Assembly (NCBI GenBank): GCA_037190805.1
Contig: JBBCJR010000004.1
Coordinates: 248,001 to 312,000, forward strand
From: JBBCJR01 sp037190805
GTDB taxonomy: Bacteria > Pseudomonadota > Alphaproteobacteria > Sphingomonadales > Sphingomonadaceae
Length of the DNA: 64,000 bases
Direction: 5' to 3'
Under the pieces are notes generated by a model. That model was given only the letters and a program-made list of their open reading frames with translations, was not told the DNA's origin and did no database searches. Position numbers and translations under genes: made by a program. Of this stretch, positions 1 through 8,389 are shown one piece after another (within the stretch, counting starts at the first letter, position 1; each line of letters opens with the position of its first letter).

Positions 1-674
1 ATCATGTCATGAACGGCATCGTGCCGCTGATCGATGCGGTGGGTGGCGACGTTCATCTCGCGGGCTATTGCCTGGGCGGGACGATGGCGATGGCGGCCGC
101 CATCCATCGCCCCCCCCGCTCGCTGACCCTGATGGCGACACCCTGGCGGTTCGACGGCTTCCCTCCCGATGCGCGAGACGCCATGGCAGCGCTCTGGAGC
201 CGGGCCCTCCCGGTCGCGGAGCATCTCGGCCTGCTGCCGATGGAGAGCCTGCAAAGCGCGTTCTGGATGCTCGATCCGGGTCGCACCGTCGCCAAATATG
301 AAGCTTTCGGTCGGCTGGATCCCGCGTCCCCCGCCGCGCAGGCCTTCGTCAGGATGGAAGACTGGGCCAATGGCGGCGCCCCCCTCACCCTCGCCGCCGG
401 ACGCGAACTGGTCGAGGAGCTGTTCACCGCCAACGCCAGCGGCCGGGGTGACTGGCGGGTGGGCGATCGCGTGATCGACCCCGCCGCCCTGCGCTGCTCG
501 GTGCGGGATATCGTTTCCACGGTCGACCGGATCGTACCCGCCGCCACGGCGGCAGGTGTCGGGACGATCCATAATCTGTCGCTCGGTCATGTCGGCATGG
601 TGGCCAGCCGCCGCGCGCCGGAAACCCTGTGGGCGCCGCTGGCCGCATGGCTTTCGCGCGTGCAGCAAGCATGA
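1..674 (+). CDS. PhaC-like alpha/beta hydrolase, C-terminal part
   Basis: The frame is open at the window edge, so the N-terminus is missing; the ATG at 9 is internal. The visible part has a GYCLGG nucleophile elbow with Cys in place of Ser (about residue 21 from that ATG), an Asp in STVDRIVP (about 173) and a His in LGHVGMV (about 194). Together these make a Cys-Asp-His triad as in polyhydroxyalkanoate synthases. The thiolase that follows 39 bp downstream on the same strand fits PHA or acyl-CoA metabolism. The segment after the Cys is shorter than in typical class I PhaC, so a related hydrolase of unknown substrate is also possible. Confidence 0.75.
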   Translation, partial: HVMNGIVPLIDAVGGDVHLAGYCLGGTMAMAAAIHRPPRSLTLMATPWRFDGFPPDARDAMAALWSRALPVAEHLGLLPMESLQSAFWMLDPGRTVAKYEAFGRLDPASPAAQAFVRMEDWANGGAPLTLAAGRELVEELFTANASGRGDWRVGDRVIDPAALRCSVRDIVSTVDRIVPAATAAGVGTIHNLSLGHVGMVASRRAPETLWAPLAAWLSRVQQA

Positions 675-713
675 TAACCGCGTCCTGTGCCAGCCACTCA
701 CCGGGAGCTCCTG

Positions 714-1886
<1,173 letters not shown>

Positions 1887-1911
1887 ACGGCCGTCTGCGG
1901 GCGCGTTTTTC

Positions 1912-1936
1912 GGAACCAGCGCGTCCGCCAGCCGTT
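1912..1936 (+). promoter_or_regulatory. candidate sigma-EcfG promoter of the PRC-barrel gene
   Basis: GGAAC (1912-1916), a 16-nt spacer, then CGTT (1933-1936). This matches the alphaproteobacterial general-stress consensus GGAAC-N16/17-CGTT. It lies 32 nt before the PRC-barrel start codon, a sensible leader length. PRC-barrel proteins are common members of this regulon, so position and target agree. Confidence 0.7.
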
Positions 1937-1968
1937 CCTACCCTGACCCCAGAGTCAGGAGAAATATC

Positions 1969-2343
1969 ATGGCGGAGCAAGACATTGCGACCGACGAAAC
2001 CCGGCGCCTGATCGCGTCGGACAAGGTCGAGGGCACAGCTGTTTATGACCGGAGCGGCGATCGGCTGGGTACCATCCTCAACTTCATGGTCGACAAGCGG
2101 ACCGGCCGGGTCGAATATGCCGTGCTGTCGTTCGGCGGCTTCCTCGGCATCGGCGAAAACCATCACCCGCTGCCTTGGGACGTTCTCGACTATGACGTCG
2201 AAAAAGGCGGCTATCGGGTCGACCTCGACAAATCGGTGCTGGAGCAGTCACCCCGTTACGAACCGGGGCGCGATCCGGCCTATGATCATGCCTATGGTCG
2301 CGAGGTCTATGGCTATTACGGCCTGCCATATCCGATGATGTGA
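1969..2343 (+). CDS. PRC-barrel domain protein
   Basis: A 124-aa soluble protein. Residues about 12-80 form a PRC-barrel: a conserved VEGTAVYDRSGDRLGTI start, then VEYAVLSFGGFLGIG and HPLPWDVLDYD. The C-terminal 40 residues are rich in Tyr, Pro and Gly. PRC-barrels occur in RNA-processing and photosynthetic-complex proteins; the short stand-alone bacterial forms are stress-induced and of unknown activity. AGGAG lies 7 nt before the ATG. The EcfG-like promoter upstream indicates general-stress expression independent of the thiolase operon. Confidence 0.88.
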   Translation: MAEQDIATDETRRLIASDKVEGTAVYDRSGDRLGTILNFMVDKRTGRVEYAVLSFGGFLGIGENHHPLPWDVLDYDVEKGGYRVDLDKSVLEQSPRYEPGRDPAYDHAYGREVYGYYGLPYPMM

Positions 2344-2365
2344 CCGGCAGCTGCCCGCTTCGCCA

Positions 2366-3121
2366 TCAGCGCACCCGCTTCACATAAAGGTGATTGTCGC
2401 GGCGTATGGTGGTGAAGTTGGGCAGCGCTTCGAACAGCTTGGACAGCGAGCGGTGGCCATAGGTGCGTGCATCGAAGGACGAGCGCGCGTTGATGTTCGA
2501 GCCTAGGGCTGACAGCGCCGCATAGCCCTTTTCGTCATGCGGGACGGCATTATAGGCCTCGATCAGCAGCGCGATCAGGTCGTCAGGAATTGGGTGAGCC
2601 TCTGCCGCCGGCGCATCGGCCATTGTGGAAGCCGCGCCAACGCCCTCCCCTTGCGGCGGCGCCGCTGCCTCCGCCGCCACACGCTCGCGGAGCGCCGTGA
2701 CATCGATGAAGCGCGTGCAGGCATCCTGGAACGGCTTCGGCGTCTTCCTCTCGCCAAAACCATAGACGGGCAGTCCGTCCTGGCGAAGGCGCAGCACCAA
2801 TGGCGTGAAATCGCTGTCGCTGGACATGATGCCGAACCCATCCACCTTCCCGCCGTGGAGCAGGTCCATGGCGTCGATCAGCAGCGCCATGTCGGTAGCG
2901 TTCTTGCGCGTCGTCAGGTCGAACTGCTGCACGGGGGCGATGCCATGGCCGTGGAGCGTCGACGACCACGACGTCAGCCCCTTCGCCCAGTTGGCATAGG
3001 CACGACGGATGTTGACCGTGCCCAGCTCCGCCAGAACCACCAGCACCGGATCGATCGACGCCGGGGTCGCATTGTCCGCGTCGATCAGAAGAGCGATGTT
3101 GGGCGGGCGATTGGGGTTCAA
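2366..3121 (-). CDS. NYN-domain nuclease-like protein with C-terminal LOTUS/OST-HTH domain
   Basis: A 251-aa protein. The NYN (LabA/DUF88, PIN-like) domain spans about residues 8-135, with acidic residues D14 and D16 in ALLIDADN, D77 in NATDMALLID, and D102/D104 in MSSDSDF. These fit a metal-dependent RNase active site. An OST-HTH/LOTUS domain, a predicted RNA-binding module, occupies about 184-251. I chose the TTG start at 3121: GGAGGA (3133-3128) lies 6 nt upstream, and the TTG overlaps the TGA stop of the glutamate-cysteine ligase gene (TTGA), implying translational coupling. An ATG at 3163 would add 14 residues that do not look conserved. RNA substrate unknown. Confidence 0.85.
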   Translation of the reverse strand: MNPNRPPNIALLIDADNATPASIDPVLVVLAELGTVNIRRAYANWAKGLTSWSSTLHGHGIAPVQQFDLTTRKNATDMALLIDAMDLLHGGKVDGFGIMSSDSDFTPLVLRLRQDGLPVYGFGERKTPKPFQDACTRFIDVTALRERVAAEAAAPPQGEGVGAASTMADAPAAEAHPIPDDLIALLIEAYNAVPHDEKGYAALSALGSNINARSSFDARTYGHRSLSKLFEALPNFTTIRRDNHLYVKRVR

Positions 3122-4491
3122 AAACTTTCCTCCGCATAGGCGCGCGACACATCGCCGCCCCACGCGCCGTTATAGCGCTCCAGCAGCAATTCCGCTGGGG
3201 TGCGTCCGCTGGCGACGATTTCCCGCAGCGGGTCAAGGAAACCGGTCTCGTTGTCGCCGCTGCTATTCAGCCTCGCCCGCGCTGTCAGCCCCGCCGCGGC
3301 GATGTCGAGCACGGTGCCGGCAAGGTCACGGAAGCTGCGACCGCGCGGCCCACGCGCGGCCAGCCCCAGACGGGGCACTTCAGCCCGGATGCGATGATGA
3401 TCCTCGATCGTCCAGTGCTTGACCTCGTCCCACGCCGCGTCAAGCGCGGTCCGGTCATAAAGCAGCCCGACCCACAGCGCCGGCAACGCGCATATGCGGC
3501 TCCACGGCCCGCCATCGGCCCCACGCATTTCCAGGAAGCTTTTCAGGCGCACCTCGGGAAAGGCTGTCGACAGATGATCGGTCCAGTCGTCCAGCGTCGG
3601 CGTCTCGCCCGGCAGGACCGACAACCGCCCATCCAGAAAGTCGCGGAAGCTCAGACCCGCGGCGTCGATATAACCGCCGTCGCGATAGACGAAGTACATC
3701 GGCACATCGAGGGCATAGTCGGCGTAGCGTTCGTAACCGAAGCCGTCCTCAAACACGAACGGCAGCATCCCGGTTCGGCCGGGATCGGTATCGGTCCAGA
3801 TATGGCTGCGATAGCTGAGAAAACCGTTCGGTCGTCCCTCGGTGAACGGCGAATTGGCGAACAGCGCGGTCGCCAGAGGCTGCAACGCCAGGCTGACGCG
3901 GAACTTGCGCACCATATCCGCCTCATCCTCATAGTCGAGGTTGGTCTGGATCGTGCAGGTTCGCAGCATCATGTCGAGGCCGAGCGTGCCGACCCTCGGC
4001 ATATGGCGCAGCATGATGCCATAGCGCCCCTTGGGCATCACCGGCAGGTCGGCGCGGGTCTTGTCCGGCCACATGCCGAGCCCCAGAAAGCCCAGCCCCA
4101 GCCGTTCGCCAACAGCCTTCACCTGGCGGAGGTGGCGGCCGGCCTCGGCGCAGGTCTGATGCAGATTATCGAGGGGCGCGCCCGACAGTTCCAGTTGACC
4201 CGCCGGCTCGAGGCTGACAGTGCCGTCCGGGCCGGCGAGCGCGATGACGTTGCCGCCCTCTTCGATCGGGGTCCAACCGAACTCGGTCAACGCCATCAGC
4301 AGGTCACGGATGCCGCCCGGCTCGTCATAGCCCGGCGCGCGATGATCCGCCGTGCGATAGACGAACTTCTCGTGTTCGGTACCGATCCGCCAGTTGGCCT
4401 TCGGTTTGCCGCCGTCCGCAAAAACGGCAATCAGATCGGCGCGCGACTCGATCGGTCGGGTGCTGCCGGATGTCGATGTTTTGGTACTCAT
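3118..4491 (-). CDS. gshA: glutamate-cysteine ligase, plant/alphaproteobacterial (GCS2) type
   Basis: A 457-aa enzyme that joins glutamate and cysteine with ATP, the first step of glutathione synthesis. GCS2-type features are visible: NWRIGTEHEKFVY near the N-terminus, LEPAGQLELSGAPL, LRTCTIQTNLDY, and FLEMRGADGGPW near the C-terminus. Length fits the family. The start at 4491 (MSTKTS) is chosen because an upstream frame from 4665 would run through the promoter region of the divergent small gene. The next gene on this strand, NYN-LOTUS, starts inside its stop codon. Confidence 0.92.
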   Translation of the reverse strand: MSTKTSTSGSTRPIESRADLIAVFADGGKPKANWRIGTEHEKFVYRTADHRAPGYDEPGGIRDLLMALTEFGWTPIEEGGNVIALAGPDGTVSLEPAGQLELSGAPLDNLHQTCAEAGRHLRQVKAVGERLGLGFLGLGMWPDKTRADLPVMPKGRYGIMLRHMPRVGTLGLDMMLRTCTIQTNLDYEDEADMVRKFRVSLALQPLATALFANSPFTEGRPNGFLSYRSHIWTDTDPGRTGMLPFVFEDGFGYERYADYALDVPMYFVYRDGGYIDAAGLSFRDFLDGRLSVLPGETPTLDDWTDHLSTAFPEVRLKSFLEMRGADGGPWSRICALPALWVGLLYDRTALDAAWDEVKHWTIEDHHRIRAEVPRLGLAARGPRGRSFRDLAGTVLDIAAAGLTARARLNSSGDNETGFLDPLREIVASGRTPAELLLERYNGAWGGDVSRAYAEESF

Positions 4492-4544
4492 CGCCGGTTC
4501 GTCTAGCGGGCGGGGCCGACTGGCGCCAGCGCGACGTTCGTGCC

Positions 4545-4570
4545 GGAACCAGTACCCCGATCCGGGCGTC
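4545..4570 (+). promoter_or_regulatory. candidate sigma-EcfG promoter of the small hydrophilic protein
   Basis: GGAAC (4545-4549), a 17-nt spacer, then CGTC (4567-4570). One base differs from the CGTT -10 core. It ends 23 nt before the ATG of the 91-aa gene. The same architecture stands before the PRC-barrel gene and the small membrane protein at 44002. Confidence 0.55.
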
Positions 4571-4593
4571 TCTAGCGCGAGAGGAGACAGTCG

Positions 4594-4869
4594 ATGACCC
4601 ATCTGGCTGAAGACACCCAAAAAGACCGCGAGAGCCCCGGAATTCCGGAACAGCGCGAGGCGCATGACGCGGAAAACGTGAAGGCCCTGAAACGCGACCC
4701 GTCGAACGAGGACGCCAAGCTCGATGTCGCGCTGGATGAAAGCTTCCCGAATTCGGATGCCCCGTCGAACACCCAGCCTGGCAAGGGCAAGGACCCCGCT
4801 CCATCGTCCGGCTATGACGAGGAAGCGGAGCAGGCACTCAGGGACAGAGCGGAACGGGATCGCCGCTAG
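4594..4869 (+). CDS. small hydrophilic stress-type protein
   Basis: A 91-aa, very polar, charged and Pro-rich protein with no membrane segment, probably disordered. It contains LDVALDESFPNSDAPS (about residues 45-60), which resembles a short 'ALxESFPxSDxPS' motif that I associate with small alphaproteobacterial stress proteins. GAGAGGAGA precedes the ATG. It is divergent from gshA and follows an EcfG-like promoter. Function unknown; a general-stress role is inferred from motif and promoter only. Confidence 0.75.
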   Translation: MTHLAEDTQKDRESPGIPEQREAHDAENVKALKRDPSNEDAKLDVALDESFPNSDAPSNTQPGKGKDPAPSSGYDEEAEQALRDRAERDRR

Positions 4870-4975
4870 GGTCGGGGTTCAGCGAAGCTGAATCCGACTC
4901 CAGACCCATCGCTCCGGTCTTGTGCAGGGCCGCGTCCGGGCGCATTGTTCCGGGCGCGACCTGAAGGGGGCAGCC

Positions 4976-5872
4976 ATGCGGCTCGACGATTACCGGACCA
5001 GCGACAATGTCGAAGACCAGCGCGGCGCCGGGGGGCGCCGAGGCGCGGGCGGTGGCTTGCCCCTCGGACTGTTTCTCGGCAACGGCAAGATGGGCATCGG
5101 CATGCTCATCGTGGTGGTCGTGGGCGCGCTGCTACTCGGCATCAATCCGCTGACCCTGCTTGGCGGGAGCGGTGGCACGATGACCGGCCAGCCCGCCGCG
5201 CCGACAACGACCCGCAGCGCCGCCGAAGCCTGCGCCGTCGACCCCGTCAGCCGCTTCTCCTGCCAGGTTCTCGCCAGTACGGAAGACAGCTGGAACGCCC
5301 TGTTCGCTGCTGCCGGCCAACAATATACGCCGCCCCGCTTCGTCTTCTACAGCGGTGTCGGCCAGTCCGGTTGCGGCACCGCCCAGTCTGCGGTCGGCCC
5401 CTTCTATTGCCCGGCCGACCAGCGCATCTATCTGGACACCAGTTTCTTCGACGAGCTGCACCAGCGGTTCGGCGCGCCCGGCGACTTCGCCCAGGCCTAT
5501 GTGATCGCGCATGAGGTCGGCCATCATATCCAGACCATCACCGGCATTTCCGATCAGGTCCGACGTGCCCAGAGCGGCGTGCCGGAGGCCCAGGCCAATG
5601 CCATTCAGGTGAAGATGGAGCTGCAGGCCGACTGCTATGCCGGAGTATGGGGCAACCGCAACCGTGAAAGGCTGGAGGCCGGCGACGTTCAGGAAGCCCT
5701 GACCGCCGCCCAGGCGATCGGCGACGACACCTTGCAACGCCAGGCGCAGGGGCGTGTCGTACCCGACAGTTTCACCCACGGCACCTCGGCCCAACGGATG
5801 GCATGGTTCCAGCGCGGACTGGAGACGGGCGACCCTGCCCGGTGCGACACCTTTGCAGCCGGAGCCGTCTGA
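4976..5872 (+). CDS. ypfJ: neutral zinc metallopeptidase, YpfJ family
   Basis: A 298-aa membrane-anchored predicted zinc peptidase. After a polar N-terminus (Gly/Arg-rich to about residue 30) comes one membrane segment (about 39-58, MGIGMLIVVVVGALLLG). The periplasmic domain carries the zincin motif HEVGHH: H179, E180 and H183, with a downstream MELQADCYAG that may supply the third ligand. Length and motifs match the YpfJ/neutral zinc metallopeptidase family, whose substrates are unknown. The start at 4976 gives MRLDDYR, usual for the family, with AAGGGGG upstream. The next small membrane gene begins 3 nt after its stop. Confidence 0.9.
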   Translation: MRLDDYRTSDNVEDQRGAGGRRGAGGGLPLGLFLGNGKMGIGMLIVVVVGALLLGINPLTLLGGSGGTMTGQPAAPTTTRSAAEACAVDPVSRFSCQVLASTEDSWNALFAAAGQQYTPPRFVFYSGVGQSGCGTAQSAVGPFYCPADQRIYLDTSFFDELHQRFGAPGDFAQAYVIAHEVGHHIQTITGISDQVRRAQSGVPEAQANAIQVKMELQADCYAGVWGNRNRERLEAGDVQEALTAAQAIGDDTLQRQAQGRVVPDSFTHGTSAQRMAWFQRGLETGDPARCDTFAAGAV

Positions 5873-5875
5873 CCC

Positions 5876-6097
5876 ATGCTCAACGTCATTTCCCTGATCA
5901 TCGGTGGCATCACCCTGCTTGGTGCCCTGATCGCGTTCTTTCCCTTGCTGGGCTGGTTCAACTGGATCGTGCTTCCGTTCGCGATCATCGGCCTTGCCCT
6001 CGGCGTTCTGTCGTCCGCCACCACTGGCCGCAACCTCAACCTGGTGGTGATCGGGGTCGGCGCGCTGCGACTGATGCTGGGCGGCGGCATCCTCTGA
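5876..6097 (+). CDS. small membrane protein
   Basis: A 73-aa hydrophobic protein with two or three membrane segments (about 5-25, 29-47 and 53-72) and short polar turns. It begins 3 nt after the YpfJ-family gene, so it is probably co-transcribed and may sit near it in the membrane. No enzyme motif is visible. Function unknown. Confidence 0.75.
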   Translation: MLNVISLIIGGITLLGALIAFFPLLGWFNWIVLPFAIIGLALGVLSSATTGRNLNLVVIGVGALRLMLGGGIL

Positions 6098-6108
6098 CCC
6101 CATCTGCG

Positions 6109-6153
6109 GCAGCTGTCTGACAGCTGCACGACCGATTCAGACCGCATTCAATC
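6109..6153 (+). promoter_or_regulatory. palindrome plus TTCA repeats upstream of lipoprotein 1
   Basis: A perfect inverted repeat GCAGCTGT-CTG-ACAGCTGC (6109-6127), then a conserved block containing TTCA-N7-TTCA. The element recurs almost unchanged at 7364-7408 before the second lipoprotein, though the 5' leaders nearer the start codons diverge. Two TTCA half-sites 11 nt apart are one helical turn apart, as expected for a dimeric response regulator. Which regulator binds is unknown. The palindrome alone could also end transcription from the upstream membrane-protein gene. Confidence 0.55.
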
Positions 6154-6202
6154 CTGAGAGCGAAGAAATCGCGTAGGGCTTGTTTCCTACGAGGGGGCTC
6201 GA

Positions 6203-7129
6203 ATGAAATTTCCAAGATTGAAAGGCGTCACCCTGGCCGTCGCTGGCGGCATCGCGCTCTCCGGATGCATTTATGACATTCCGTTAGGCGACGATTATTA
6301 CGGATCCTATGGCTACGGCTACAGCTATGACGACTGGGGAGATTGGGGCTATCCCACCTATGGCTGGTACGATGGCTTCTATTATCCCGGCACCGGCTAT
6401 CATGTGTATGATCGCTACGGCGCTCGCCAGCGTTGGCGCGAGGCAGATCGCCGCCACTGGGAAGCGATGCAATACCGCTGGTACAACGCCTCGCCCGCAG
6501 ACCGCCTACAATGGCGAGATCTGCGCGAAGACTGGCTGGTTCGGAATCCAGGCCCGCGGCCGCCGGCCAATGTAAGCCAAGGCCGTTTCGCCGACCAATG
6601 GCCCAGCAGTTTCCCCCCACAACCTCAGCCACGGAGAGACCGGGCCGAACGGCAGCGTCAGGAACAAGCCGACCAGCGACGCCGTGCAGAGGCGGAACGA
6701 CAGCGCCGGCAACAGGCGGAGCAGCAACGCCAGGCCCAGGCGGAACGGCAGCGCCAAGCCCAGGCCGAGCAGCAGCGTCAGGCTGAGGCCGAGCAACAGC
6801 GCCAGGCCCAGGCCGAGCAGCAGCGCCAGGCCGAGGCCGAGCAACAGCGCCAGGCTGAGGCCGAGCAACAGCGCCAGACTGAGGCGGAGCAACAGCGTCA
6901 GGCCCAGGCCGAGCAGCAGCGTCAGGCTGAGGCCGAGCAGCAGCGCCAGGCCCAGGCCGAGCAGCAGCGCCAGGCTGAGGCCGAGCGGCAGCGCCAGGCT
7001 GAGGCCGAGCGGCAGCGTCAGGCTGAGGCCGAGCAGCAGCGCCAGGCTGAGGCCGAGCAACAGCGTCAGGCCCAGGCCGAGCAACAGCGTCAGGCTGAGG
7101 CCGAGCAGAAGACCGCTAACGCTCCGTAA
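6203..7129 (+). CDS. Tyr/Gly-rich lipoprotein with long AEQQRQ-type repeats
   Basis: A 308-aa predicted lipoprotein. The signal peptide ends in the lipobox LSGC (Cys22). Residues 28-70 are rich in Tyr, Gly, Trp and Asp (YGYGYSYDDWGDWGYPTYGW). A conserved block follows (RQRWREADRRHWEAM, NASPADRLQWRDLREDW). From about residue 172 to 299 there are sixteen 8-residue units of AEQQRQAE/AEQQRQAQ, predicting a long charged helix. GAGGGGG precedes the ATG. The N-terminal half is paralogous to the next gene. Function unknown; an envelope or surface role is inferred. Confidence 0.85.
   Translation: MKFPRLKGVTLAVAGGIALSGCIYDIPLGDDYYGSYGYGYSYDDWGDWGYPTYGWYDGFYYPGTGYHVYDRYGARQRWREADRRHWEAMQYRWYNASPADRLQWRDLREDWLVRNPGPRPPANVSQGRFADQWPSSFPPQPQPRRDRAERQRQEQADQRRRAEAERQRRQQAEQQRQAQAERQRQAQAEQQRQAEAEQQRQAQAEQQRQAEAEQQRQAEAEQQRQTEAEQQRQAQAEQQRQAEAEQQRQAQAEQQRQAEAERQRQAEAERQRQAEAEQQRQAEAEQQRQAQAEQQRQAEAEQKTANAP
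6716..7099 (+). repeat. 24-bp tandem repeat array inside the lipoprotein gene
   Basis: About sixteen consecutive 24-bp units encode AEQQRQAE, AEQQRQAQ or AERQRQAE. The copies differ mainly at third positions (caa/cag, cgc/cgt) and at the Q/E alternation, so the protein is conserved more than the DNA. Such arrays can gain or lose units by slippage; the frame is preserved because 24 is a multiple of three. Confidence 0.9.
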
Positions 7130-7459
7130 CCTGTGGGTTATGCGCCAAGAGCGATCAAATTTGCAGCACCCACAACACGAGCGCAGCGGATCATCCCACG
7201 TGAAGATAATTAAGGCTGGCGTCCTTTGTCGGAAGCGCCAGGCATCCTGCTTCTGTTACTCTGTGTTCACGCCGACCTGGCTGAACATGTTCTTGCTCCT
7301 CCCGACTTTTAAGCCTGACGTCGGCCTTCGCCCTGTCGTCATGGGCGGAATCGGGATGCTTCGGCAGCTGTCTGACAGCTGCAGGACCGGTTCAGACCGC
7401 ATTCAATCCCCGGAGCGCAAAAATCTTCGCAAGATCGGTTTTCTGGTGAGGAGGTTCGA
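7130..7459. other. 330-nt intergenic region between the lipoprotein paralogs
   Basis: No convincing gene. The first 230 nt are lower in GC than the surroundings and hold no conserved reading frame. A 7-bp inverted repeat (TGTGGGT 7132-7138 with ACCCACA 7168-7174) has a long loop and is a poor terminator. The last 100 nt hold the duplicated palindrome/TTCA element and the leader of the next gene. Confidence 0.6.
7364..7408 (+). promoter_or_regulatory. second copy of the palindrome/TTCA element
   Basis: GCAGCTGT-CTG-ACAGCTGC (7364-7382) is identical to 6109-6127. It is followed by the same TTCA-N7-TTCA block with only a few changes. The 45-nt copy lies 51 nt before the second lipoprotein start; the first copy lies 49 nt before its gene. 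Conserved spacing supports a promoter/operator over a chance repeat. Confidence 0.6.
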
Positions 7460-8326
7460 ATGAGACTTCCAGGAGTGAAAGGCGTCATCCTTGCCCTGGC
7501 CGGCGGCGTCGCGCTCGCCGGGTGCAGCGACTACGGCTATGGTGGTATGTCGGTCGGCATGGGATCCGGCGGCTATTACGGGTCGCCCTACGGCTATGGC
7601 TACGGCTATGACGACTGGGGCGGCTGGGGCTATCCCACCTATGGCTGGTACGACGGGTTCTACTATCCCGGCACCGGCTATTATGTGTACGATCGCTATG
7701 GTGCCCGCAGGCAGTGGCGCGATGCTGATCGCCGCCATTGGGAATCAATGCATAATCGCTGGCGCAATGCCTCGCCCGCCGATCGGGCTCGGTGGCAGGA
7801 TCTGCGCGATCGCTGGCGCACCCAGAACCCGGGCGCGCGGCCACCGGCCAACGTCAACCAGGGTCGCTTTGCCGACCAATGGCGCAACAGCACGCCGCGA
7901 CCGCGTCAAGATCGGACCCAGCGTGAGCAATGGCGCAACGCTACCCCTGATCAGCAAAGGGCGATCCGCGAGCGCGCACGCAATAACGATCCGCAACGGC
8001 AAGAACGCACGGAGCAACGTCGGGAGCAATGGCGCAACGCCACGCCCGATCAGCAGCGGGCGATCCGTGAACGCTGGCGCAACAACAGCCAGCAACGCCA
8101 GGAAGGGGTTCAGCAGCGGCGCGACCCAGGTCGCACCGTGGCACCAAACCCGGGACAGACGGTTCGCGAACGCGCGAACAACAACAGCCAGCCCCGTCAA
8201 GGTTGGCAACAACGACCCTCCACGCCCCGCCCGCAGGTCGTTCGGCCACGGCCAGACGCTGGCGGCAACGGTGCCACGCTTAACCGCCCCCGTGGCGAAC
8301 GGGGCCGGATTATCGGCCGCAACTGA
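7460..8326 (+). CDS. Tyr/Gly-rich lipoprotein, paralog of the preceding one
   Basis: A 288-aa predicted lipoprotein with lipobox LAGC (Cys22). The N-terminal half closely matches its neighbour: YGYGYDDWGGWGYPTYGWYDG, YYVYDRYGARRQWRDADRRHWE, NASPADRARWQDLRDRW and PPANVNQGRFADQW. The C-terminal half differs: two copies of an about 33-residue unit (EQWRNATPDQQRAIRER…) replace the AEQQRQ array, then a basic Pro/Arg-rich tail. GAGGAGG precedes the ATG. A tandem duplication followed by divergence of the repeat domains is the simplest history. Function unknown. Confidence 0.85.
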   Translation: MRLPGVKGVILALAGGVALAGCSDYGYGGMSVGMGSGGYYGSPYGYGYGYDDWGGWGYPTYGWYDGFYYPGTGYYVYDRYGARRQWRDADRRHWESMHNRWRNASPADRARWQDLRDRWRTQNPGARPPANVNQGRFADQWRNSTPRPRQDRTQREQWRNATPDQQRAIRERARNNDPQRQERTEQRREQWRNATPDQQRAIRERWRNNSQQRQEGVQQRRDPGRTVAPNPGQTVRERANNNSQPRQGWQQRPSTPRPQVVRPRPDAGGNGATLNRPRGERGRIIGRN

Positions 8327-8335
8327 GATTGTTTC

Positions 8336-8373
8336 GGCCGGCGTGCCCATCTTTAAGGATGGACACGCCGGCC
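8336..8373. terminator. bidirectional terminator-like hairpin
   Basis: GGCCGGCGTG (8336-8345) pairs with CACGCCGGCC (8364-8373), and CCATC (8347-8351) with GATGG (8358-8362), around a TTTAAG loop with one C/A mismatch. It sits between the convergent lipoprotein (+) and nrdB (-) genes. There is no clear U-tract on either side. Confidence 0.7.
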
Positions 8374-8389
8374 GGCTTGCGAGGCCTCG

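Noticed and set aside
6506..7084. Long minus-strand frame of Leu/Gly/Ala repeats opposite the lipoprotein array
   Set aside because: It is the complement of the 24-bp repeat array; composition follows the coding strand, and there is no start signal.
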